Below, piece by piece: positions 48,516 through 57,218 of a stretch of DNA of 57,218 bases (its first letter is position 1; each line of letters begins with the position of its first letter). The position numbers and the translations under genes are program-made. The stretch is from Nemertoderma westbladi (Eukaryota; Xenacoelomorpha; Nemertodermatida; Nemertodermatidae): NCBI GenBank assembly GCA_032718475.1, contig JAUCBJ010005185.1, forward strand, positions 1 through 57,218, in the 5' to 3' direction. Below the pieces are notes generated by a model that was not told the origin of the DNA, did not search any database, and saw only the letters and a list, made by a program, of their open reading frames with translations.

Positions 48516-49279
48516 TAAGTCCAGTTATTTATATTTTTTAAGTCTAACAAGAACCTTCACCTCTCTTAATCACTATATCGCGCTATATCTCACTCTATAG
48601 CCAACATTATATCCTCGATAATTACTCATCTAATACCATCTTATATTGGTGTTGATATTATCACTCACAAAATGTTTGGAAAATATGTATCGGATAGAAA
48701 CAAAGGATGTATCAAAAGTTGTATCAACACGGAATAGTGAACCTGAAATGATCGGTGAACAGCATGGATTGTTCAGCTTGGTTTAAATACTATGTAATAT
48801 TGTGGAGCTGCTTCAAGTAATGAGTTTGGTTGCTGATAGATAGGAGAGCAATAGTACTGGAATCCCTGATCAGGCTATCTGACACAGAAACGGCCGATTT
48901 TATTGCGATTAATGAATCACGTGTCTTTGACATAACTTTGTGGTCTGTTTTGTAATTTATCAGGGGATGATGCAATTCCATGCCTCATCGGAATTAGACA
49001 CTGACGTTCCAATATTAACACTTGACAACCATGGACTCGACGGTAGGGACAACATTCTTAAATTTTTTAGTCTTGTTGTTCCTATATGATCTTTATAGTA
49101 CAAACATCGGTTTATATTTATATACTTTCTAAAATAACATGCGCCCCTCCGCCTTCAAAACGACATTGATGACCAGACGTCCTATCATTAATGTAATGTG
49201 AATCCTATTGTTGGTCTTCATGACAACGCTGAATATTATCAATAATATTTGTTCCATATCATTTGGATTTGAGTGCTAC
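48516..49279. other. AT-rich DNA, no recognised gene
   Basis: No homology or long open frame that looks coding. The 63-codon minus frame at 48790-48981 is unremarkable. Confidence 0.5.
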
Positions 49280-49458
49280 TTATTTCCACTGTTATTCTCC
49301 CCAGAGCTAGGAAACTCCAGTACTCATTTAGCTACGACTTAAGGATGCAAGGCAGAGATGTGCCGAAACGAAAACTGCTCTGGACCATGCAGGGATTGAA
49401 TCCACGACCTCAGATAGATGTGAATTAAATGCAACCACTACACCAAGGCGGGACCTGT
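49280..49458 (-). mobile_element. Second copy of the tRNA-derived SINE (truncated)
   Basis: On the minus strand it runs from AGGTCCCGCCTTGGTGTAGT (49458 down) through a TGGATTCAATCCC B-box-like segment and the body CCTTAAGTCGTAGCTAAATG to about 49280. Compared with the copy at 16746-17038 it lacks about 29 bp in the body (next to CATCTCTGCC) and the tail region. Confidence 0.78.
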
Positions 49459-51234
49459 GGATGGTATAGTTCGGTATACAGTATGTCGCTAGGGAATAAA
49501 TACAGAATTATTAGCAGTCGCAGCTATGATCCACCCAGTTAAATACACCCAGAAACACATTCATGTTGGCTGAAGCTAACGAAGAGAGGCCTTCAATTGT
49601 AGTGCGTATAATTATGTAGTACGTGTAATATTTTTAAGTAAACCTGTCTGGCTATGATTTATCACATATTTCAGATATGAATTCCACGCTCATTTGCACA
49701 ATATTCACTTCGCCCAGTAGACAACCCAGAACACCTGCAATAAATTTAAATATTATTAAATTAATACTTTTAATGACAATGAAAGTTTTTATACAAAAGC
49801 ATGCCAAGTCCAATAAGCCTAACATGTCAGTGTATAACACCATCATCAACCTATATCAATCTGGCATTTAGTATTAATTAATGGACCTGAATATTATCTC
49901 CCTACCGTTACCTACCTGTTGCTTATTATTGTTGCCATAGCGATGTTTTCAAACTCTCTCACTATTAATTCGACATGGATAGATAGGTGTTAGGTACAGT
50001 GCAGTTTGTACAGTAGCTTTTATTTGCTACCAACAGGTGTCCAACTGTCAACAACATTTCTTATTCAAATAGAGAATTTACTGGAAGCCAAACATTTTTC
50101 ATATACTGTAAACTGTCTGGCTGGAATATTATTGTGTAACCTACGTACTGAATTGTTGTATTACTTTATACCAGAATTCCTATAAATTATTTAAATATAT
50201 ATTAAAGGACTATTTTGTTTGAACTTCACACCATATTGATGCTAATAGATACCACCATCTGTGTGCGATGTGTGTTCCGATGACATAAGATTCCGCAAAT
50301 TCTATAAAAAAGGCCAATAAGGTTCTGGTAAAAAGGGAAATAAGGTTTATGAGGTTGCGAGGCAACAGCGTAGCATATTTATGTGGGTTAATAAACCCGA
50401 CCCACCCCCTTCTTGTCTCAAAATAATTATGAATTTCATTGAGAACTAATGTGTAATGTACAGCAGTTGATGTACCCATTGACTGCATTCAGATACCAAA
50501 GTCATGTCCCAGAATATTTAAAGGAATATTTAATAAAAAGGGAACTGGACGTACTAAAAATAAATCCCTCTTCAGGGGAAATTCGACGCAAATAAAGCTT
50601 ATTGCTCTCAAAAAGTAAAACAGTAGGCCCTTAGGTGTTAGATGTTAGTTAACTGAAAGGTGTTAGATTTATTATAAAAACGTGGGAATTACAGTAGTTA
50701 CTGTATGTTTGTATTGGTCTGGTTCACCTCTGCTCTGCTTTCGAAAATTAAAACTATTTTCATTCCTCATATACTGTATACAGTAGTTCGGCCTCATGAC
50801 TTTCATCAAAAGGATTAATCTAATGAAATATAATTATTCATATAAAATATGGCCAATTTTTAGCCTGGAAGGTTATTTTTCTACAATACAGTATGTACTA
50901 CTTTGGACGGTAAAAGGGTGTAAAGCCAATGCTGTACTCCAAGACACAGGTAGGCTACCAAGAAACGAAACAGACACTTTAAAAGTACAACACTTCATAA
51001 AGAGATACGTGCATAGATGGTTGGTGATTTAGTATATTTATGGATATGAAAATTGATTAGCTAAATATATAAAAAATACTGCACTATTCTTATTAAATAT
51101 CACAGTATATATTTATAAATCACAGAAACAACTGTGAGTCTCGAATTACTGTAATATTTCTGCGGGAAAGTGGGGCGAACAGGTTGATTTGGTGAAATTT
51201 ATGTTGAATTGACCTAATAGGACCTCAGTCGACA
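49459..51234. other. AT-rich DNA, no recognised gene
   Basis: Short open frames (for example 49677-49871, 50210-50488 and 50796-51032) show no motifs. Nothing supportable seen apart from scattered TACAGTA words. Confidence 0.45.
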
Positions 51235-52165
51235 ATGCCGAGTTATTACAGACAGAAATACACAGAGAATTACCAAGGTAATGTTAAATTTAATTTCTTA
51301 CAGTTATTATTTAATTCTTAATTAATTAAGTTATAATTAAATTAATTTCCGTCGCCAACGGCACCTGCTGGTCCCTGTATGGTGTCAACGAGCCGCATAT
51401 GGCATCATGTAAATTTATATTTTAAATGTTTGAAGTAGTTCCTCGCCCTGAGCACCGTCGTATGCATAATAAAGGAAGGATGAAATGATCTTTAGGTGCC
51501 GCTGTAATTATATTATAAATGCCAAATATTTCAACCCAAAATTGTAAATGTGGACAATTACAATTAAACAGGCCTTCTTCAGTGGCTCTGGTACCTAATG
51601 TACCTAACTACAGAAACCCTACAACACGACCGGACCGAGCAACAGCAGAACAAATAGTCCTAGTCTTTGTTCTGCTGTTGCTCGGTCCGGTCGTGTTGTA
51701 GGGTTTCTGTAGTTAGGTACATTAGGTACCAGAGCCACTGAAGAAGGCCTGTTTATTTGTAATTGTCCACATTTACAATTTTGGGTTGAAATATTTGGCA
51801 TTTATAATATAATTACAGCGGCACCTAAAGATCATTTCATCCTTCCTTTATTAATTTATATTTTATTTTGCAGCATCTCAAATTCCTGTGCCAACTTATG
51901 AGCCAATAGGGATGCAACCTCTAATGATTCGAGGACCTCTCGGACAAACTGAAAACACTAGGTAAACTAATCATAATGATATTTTGATGAAACTTTATTC
52001 GTAAATTAAAATATGCAGTAATTCTATAGGTATTTATAAGAACGTAAAATATATATGCAAATATATATATTGTATATATATATTATATATATGTATATAT
52101 TGTATATATATATTATTTTGATTTGAACGAATTATGTTTTTGACAGACCAATATCAAGCAAGTAA
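51235..52165 (+). CDS. Candidate small three-exon gene (49 codons)
   Basis: Predicted from splice signals only. Exon 1 coding part 51235-51277 starts at an ATG with A at -3 and an in-frame TGA 30 bases upstream, and ends CCAAG/GTAATG. Intron 1 ends TTTTGCAG at 51873. Exon 2, 51874-51961, stays open in the continued phase and ends ACTAG/GTAAAC. Intron 2 ends TTTTTGACAG at 52146. Exon 3 continues in phase to TAA 52163-52165, and a GTAAGT donor at 52211 would place a further intron in the 3' UTR. The peptide (MPSYYRQKYTENYQ, then ASQIPVPTYEPIGMQPLMIR and GPLGQTENTR, ending PISSK) is unknown to me; it is Pro- and Tyr-rich with no signal peptide. Five consistent splice sites with kept phase favour a real transcript, but chance cannot be excluded. 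Confidence 0.35.
51467..51853. repeat. Near-perfect palindrome, 188-bp arms, inside intron 1 of the candidate gene
   Basis: Left arm 51467-51654 and right arm 51666-51853 are inverted copies with one mismatch seen, around an 11-nt centre TAGTCCTAGTC. The right arm ends 20 bases before the exon 2 acceptor. Two overlapping 60-codon frames on opposite strands are mirror images of each other through the palindrome and not genes. Confidence 0.95.
52053..52125. repeat. TA-rich simple repeat
   Basis: Runs of TATATATATTGTATATATAT in intron 2 of the candidate gene. Confidence 0.85.
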
Positions 52166-52412
52166 AATTAATCGGAAACAGCGAAACAACATGTTCCTAT
52201 CTGTTCAACCGTAAGTAGTCATCGTTTTATTTAAGCAGGGACACAAAGCGCAACCCTGTTTAAATACTGTAACTAAAATTATCACATTGGTTACATTTAC
52301 AAAATATATATATACTGTATATACAAAATTTTCTTATCCTCTCAACACCAACCATATGTGTGTCAGGTGGTTTACCAATAAAAAATTACATTAAATAATA
52401 TTTTCTCATAAA
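52166..52412. other. End of exon 3 and flank before the DNA transposon
   Basis: Contains the possible 3' UTR to the GTAAGT at 52211, then A/T-rich DNA with no gene. Confidence 0.35.
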
Positions 52413-52414
52413 TA

Positions 52415-54214
52415 CAGTCGGGGTCTCAAAGTGCATCTGTTCTTTGAGATTTTCTCAAAGTTTTTCTAAAAGTGTCTAAAAGTCATTACATTACTCCCAA
52501 CGGCCGCTTTGAATTCTTGTAGACACTTTTAGTTGGGAATCTCAAAGTGATTTCCTGCTTTTAGGCACTTTGAATTCTTTGAGAAATGTCACTTTGAGGT
52601 AGTTTGCGGCACTTTTAATTCTTTGAGAAAATAAACTCCGAGGTATTCCTGATTGACAGCTCGTGGTAAGTTAACTGAGAGGCAGAGGCATTCTCGGGGA
52701 ACAATATTATGAGGGCAACGTGATACTTGTGTGCTGGCCAGTTGTTGCATAGAAGCTATATTCCCATTAATTTATCAAATTGAGGTTCCTGAGGTCATTA
52801 CGGGATGGGTTTTCGGTCGCAAGTACAAATTGAATTTACGGCACCCTAAAAGTCTTTCTAAAAAACATTCATTCAAATAATACATGAAACATAATTAGGG
52901 AAACAAGATTAATGCTTAACAAGATTGATTATTTTAATAACATAATACAATATCAGATTAACAATTAATATAAGAGAAACTGCACTGTATAGTATATCTC
53001 TGTGTATACGTAGTTTCATTATAATGACCTAAAGAAGCCCTGTTGGGAGAAAGCTTGTAATAACATTTGTTATTCATTTCATTAGTCACCTCAGGTCAAA
53101 CCGTGCTACCTTAACTGTTTAATTAATATGATAACTATGTTGACGAGAGCGCGAGAATTCCTTCTTAAAAACTAAGAAAGGCTTTCGACTTTCAAGTACG
53201 ATAGAACGGCTACAATCTTGTGTTGTTTTAGCTTAATAGAGATATTAAAATATCCCCTGCCGCTGGCGTTTATATTTGAGCATATTTTAAATGTTTTCCT
53301 CATATTCAATTGATGTGTACCGCCTTCTGGCAAAGCGGCACCCAGTTTAAACTATCAATCACAGCTAGCGAGTAGCGACCCACGGTCGGCGACCTTCAAA
53401 CAAACAGGTGCAGAGCCGGAAAGAACTGTCACATGCTTTGCTTGGCTTGTGGTACTATTTGATTACATAATAGATTTTGGCAGACTGGGCGGTCGCTCTG
53501 ACCATATGCATTGCGCACCAACAATGCCTAAAACATCTATGGGAACAGCCAATTAGTGCGCTTGAATCATTTATCTTTATTCCTGCCTCTACCGTTATTC
53601 TTTACTTTGTATAACACAATTACAGTGCGGCAAAGTATGGCTGGTTGACCATTGAAATGCATTGGTAAAGGTATTCGGCGTTCACGTGGGCTAAACAAAT
53701 TTAAACAGTACAGTTTTAGCACTATACATTAATATAGATAGGGCAACAGACAAACTGTCTATGACACAAATACCAACACATTCCGATAGCCCGCAATTAT
53801 GGCGTCTCTAAAGAGTCTAAATATAAATTAATAAAATCCTCTATGAAACAATAAAAATACCTACAAAAAATACTGCTGTATTAAATATTAGTTACTGCAG
53901 TAACATATAATAATTACTGCAGTAACAAATATTTATTACTGCAGTAATTTGGAGGCATTTTTTGGAGGCATTTTTTGGAGGCATCTTTATTGTTTCATAG
54001 AGGTTTTTATTACTTATATTTTACCCTATAGTCAAAGTCAATATACCCCATACCATAGCCAGCTTCAGGCAGGACTGTATGAAATGACTGACAGTACTAC
54101 TTTGAAATCTTTGAGGACACTTTGTCATTTTCTTGGACCACTTTTAGAAATTTGAGACACTTTTAGTTCTTTGAGAAAATCTCAAAGAACAGATGCACTT
54201 TGAGACCCCGACTG
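52415..54214. mobile_element. Non-autonomous Tc1/mariner-like element, 1800 bp
   Basis: Starts CAGTCGGGGTCTCAAAGTGC and ends with its exact inverse. The perfect terminal inverted repeat is 46 bp (52415-52460 and 54169-54214) and the element is flanked by TA (52413-52414 and 54215-54216), the Tc1/mariner target. CAGT ends fit this superfamily. Subterminal DNA at both ends repeats words such as CACTTTTAG and TTCTTTGAGAAA, likely transposase-binding repeats. No transposase frame is present inside, so it would need an enzyme in trans. Confidence 0.9.
53829..54012. repeat. Nested inverted-repeat segment within the Tc1/mariner-like element
   Basis: Imperfect 36-nt arms (53829-53864 and 53977-54012; shared CCTCTATGAAACAATAAA) flank three TTACTGCAGTAA-type palindromes (from about 53891, 53914 and 53935) and three GGAGGCATTTTTT/GGAGGCATC units. 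It resembles a small foldback element inserted in the larger one. Confidence 0.65.
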
Positions 54215-54216
54215 TA

Positions 54217-57200
54217 TATATAAACCACCCAGTCACTTAAAAATCGCAAAATCATTCAAAATAAAAATATTTATGAGATAATTTGATTTAATGTAAATTT
54301 TATATATATATATATATTGTTCGCACTTTTAGACCTTTAACAGTTTAACCTGTTAATTTACGTGTCTTATGATGTCTGACAGCCCGTACAAAATACGACC
54401 ACAGCAGAAGCCAGTCTAGCGCGGCGTATGACCCACCGTGTGTGGGAGACTGAATTCTATGGCAGAGTGTGGGGTAGGCTACTTTGTATTATTCGATTGA
54501 TCTCTACTATAAAATCTCCAAAAACTATGTTTATTTTCAGGGCAATACCAACAGTTCCTTTCAGGTGCTGCGCTTTAAATACCACGCAGAGTTATGACTT
54601 ATACTAATTACAACGGATGGTCATGAAACTGCACTGTGTTTCATTGTTTAGGAACGTATAATTATTCGCTCGCACTCACGTCACTGACAAATAGTACTGA
54701 AACACGTTAATTTGCCGACTGTCACCAATTTTACTCACATATAAGGAGAAATTTAGCTCACGTACGTTGGGGTGGCTATGAAACAGCATGAACTCATACA
54801 AACCACTGTTATTTGCGCCAAGAATTTGTTACTAGTGTTCCCCTCTGCTTACCTCAATAATCAAGAAAGCCAACAGAGAACGGTTATTCATAAGTATTCT
54901 CCTAATATACAGTACAGTACGCATTAATCAAATAGGTTACAAACGCAATATATTATAACAGTATAAAAACCGTATAAGGGAAGCAGGCAGTGTCAATGAT
55001 CAGACGTCAGCAAGTTTGAGTCAGGATGTCGAGAAACGATAGTTGGGAGAGTGAGTACCGAGAGTTACAGTACGAGATATAATATACTGTGGTTTATAAC
55101 TCTCTGGCAGTCTGGCCACGGATGGTCTTTGGGCAAATTCAGAAATGTCAGACTGAATGATTTTGTCACATTACGGTATATATATGTAAACAAAGAATTC
55201 GCAAAGTGAATATCGCGCTGATTGGCCGAAATGCAGCCCAAGCTCTAAGCTTAAAGAAACAGCTGATAAATTTCGTCATGTTAGTTCTGGATTAAGACAG
55301 ACGTGTAGTTGCATAAGTTTATACTGTATCCAATATCTTAGAGCAATGCTGGCCTTTTTAGAGTAGTTCGCGAATTGCACAAAAACGACACATTTTTGCC
55401 GCAAAAGCTTTAACATATATGAAAGGGTTTACTTTATGAAACCACAATACAATAGGGAGCATGCTTTATACGACCGTGCATATAATATCGTATGGGCAGA
55501 AACGTCGGCCCATATTATAACCGTGATAGTTGAATAAAGTGATACTTTGTCAATTACGTGATGTTCTACAGGAGTAAAATAAAGGAAAATAATAATTGTA
55601 TTATGCCAACCCTGTTACATCGAACTCGGTTGTTTCAACCCCGATATTGTGAAAAGAAACCCGAAAGAGTCTTTCCAAATAATAACAACTCAGATTAATT
55701 ATGATACGAAACAATCCTCTTTATTTCCCTGCAGTAAAATGTAAATTTAACGATGAATGCAAACCATCTGAGGCAACCCGAACGCCCATACCTCTTGCTC
55801 GTTCGTTACCTGCAAGGCAGGAGGGAGTACAATCACTAACTCCCAAGGTCGAATATTCCCACTACTGTACTGTTGTACTTTTTACTCGTAAGATTTTGCC
55901 ACATTCCCAAAACAACTTGTTCGACGAAAGCTACTGTACTATAAGTTCCTTAGAATTACTTTAATATTGTACTGAAATCTTGACTGCTCTGGGGATCGAG
56001 AACGGAGGGAGGAATGCGTGTAGGTTTGTTTAATTTTTGTACTTCATCTATGTAGCATTTTTAATAACTTATTTCCGATATCTAAAGCGGGCAGAGGATG
56101 TACGAAACCACGACACAACTTTCTCATCCATTCTATCGTCCAATCACCGATAAGACGCAGTCAAGCAGTCGATTTGGCACCATGAGTCAGAGCAGCTTCT
56201 TCAGTCGACATAACCCGCATCCATTTAAAGTGAGACACATGAAAGGTTAGATATACAGTAGGCCTAACTGCAGTAGGCCTAACTGCAGTAGGCCTACAGT
56301 ACAATTGGATTATAGGGTTGGCATCGAGAGACTTTATTTTAGACCGAAAGGATAATGGTAGCATTCAAAAGTCTTTTAGGCCTACGTAATTTTTTGGGGC
56401 AGATTTCCGTCAGAAAAAAAACAATAATAGCGAAATTGGTTATTATTGTAGGATCCATTAATTAATTTATTCCTTCCAATATAAGGTACATACTGACATA
56501 CAGTAGGTATACCAGAGCAACACAAGCGTAAACTGAGCTAAATAAAACGATTAATATATTCCGGAGAGCTTAATAAGAATAAATATACCGGTAGTTATTA
56601 AATTTTTAGAAATTATAAATAGTACTGTATATGAAAATATAAATAGGATAATTATTAATTCAGGACTGTTGGATATTCCAATTTGCTTTGTCAACGACGG
56701 AGGATACATCAGCACTGCGAGACATAGTTTACAAACACCTTCAACACCGTTGCACCAAAATATATACAACCCCCCCAGCGATAGGGGTGGCTCTTAGGAA
56801 CCAGAAGGCACCTACACCAAGATTGGGCTTCAGTAAGTTTTGAACAGTGTACCTACACTAGGTACACAGTATAAGTTCATGAGTCTATTTATTATACATA
56901 CAGTAGTACTGTACCGGTACTTTATTCATATATGAATATATTTCTGAGGCGTAAGTGAATGAAGTTCAATGTCATACAACAGTGCAAATTGTGAATATTA
57001 ATTAAACAAATAATATAAAACAATACATTTAATGATGTAAAAGAATATTAAGAAGTTGACAGATTTTTAGTTGGTGTAACCACGTTTAATAGATTTGGGC
57101 TCTACCTACATGTTGTCTGGCGAGCAACAAAGGTATAAGCGAGCTCAGCATACAGCTTCTGCTGTTTTCAACTCAACTCAACTCGGGATTGGCCCGGACC

Positions 57201-57218
57201 TTTATTATTAACAGATTC
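54217..57218. other. AT-rich DNA, no recognised gene
   Basis: Holds a TA run (54301-54318), a few short frames without motifs (for example 55701-55964 and 56551-56769) and the small repeat at 56255. Nothing else can be supported. Confidence 0.45.
56255..56301. repeat. Three tandem CAGTAGGCCTA units
   Basis: CAGTAGGCCTAACTG occurs twice and CAGTAGGCCTACAG once, in about 17-bp steps. It is TAGGCCTA-rich. Confidence 0.8.

Noticed and set aside
51519-51801. Two 60-codon ORFs on opposite strands with nearly the same protein
   Set aside because: They are mirror copies created by the palindrome.

Overview
The window is animal nuclear DNA made almost wholly of transposable elements. Evidence for an animal genome: a BEL/Pao LTR retrotransposon (a superfamily known from metazoans), a non-LTR retrotransposon (LINE), tRNA-derived SINEs, a TA-flanked Tc1/mariner-type element, GT-AG introns and an AT-rich background. 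Short palindromic words such as TAGGCCTA and TACTGTACAGTA are frequent, which I associate with marine invertebrates; I cannot name the species. No bacterial or viral genome features are present.

Region 1 (1-13396): a large, decayed BEL/Pao element. The window opens inside its 5' LTR (1-1322). Then come a small unrecognised ORF (1400-1591), gag (1588-3808), pol with protease, RT, RNase H, integrase and a DUF5641-like tail (about 4020-8183), a repeat-rich spacer (8184-9388), a second long coding region of about 2.6 kb (9389-12023), a foldback hairpin, and the 3' LTR (about 12143-13396). The second coding region is not an obvious envelope gene. It has a faint DEDD 3'-5' exonuclease-like segment and, further on, two clear CCHC zinc knuckles. 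A 17-nt sequence able to fold into a GNRA-tetraloop hairpin occurs 13 times across LTRs, gag, pol and the extra ORF. It is read in more than one frame, so it is conserved as nucleic acid and not as peptide.

Region 2 (13397-16050): no intact gene. It holds a TAA microsatellite with a TTATATAGCGC-type repeat, a tRNA-like sequence, and a short plus-strand LINE C-terminal fragment.

Region 3 (about 16050-48515): one minus-strand LINE ORF2, degenerate, split by a tandem array of about 30.4 kb (about 17385-47745; roughly 750 units of 39, 40, 42 or 43 bp). Read on the minus strand, the unit encodes KIIPVYKSGDPKD. This matches the LINE's own RT segment just upstream of NYRPISILP, and LINE coding sequence resumes on each side of the array. 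The satellite therefore appears to have grown by in-situ amplification of about 13 codons of the LINE RT. A tRNA-derived SINE is inserted in the LINE's downstream half.

Region 4 (48516-57218): AT-rich DNA with a second SINE copy, a candidate small three-exon gene (51235-52210) whose first intron carries a near-perfect 188-bp-armed palindrome, a complete 1800-bp non-autonomous Tc1/mariner-like element (52415-54214), and otherwise nothing I recognise.

The genes do not form an operon or pathway. The layout is nested and decayed selfish elements. The two notable things are the LINE-derived satellite and the unusual BEL/Pao element with an extra ORF and a dispersed RNA hairpin.
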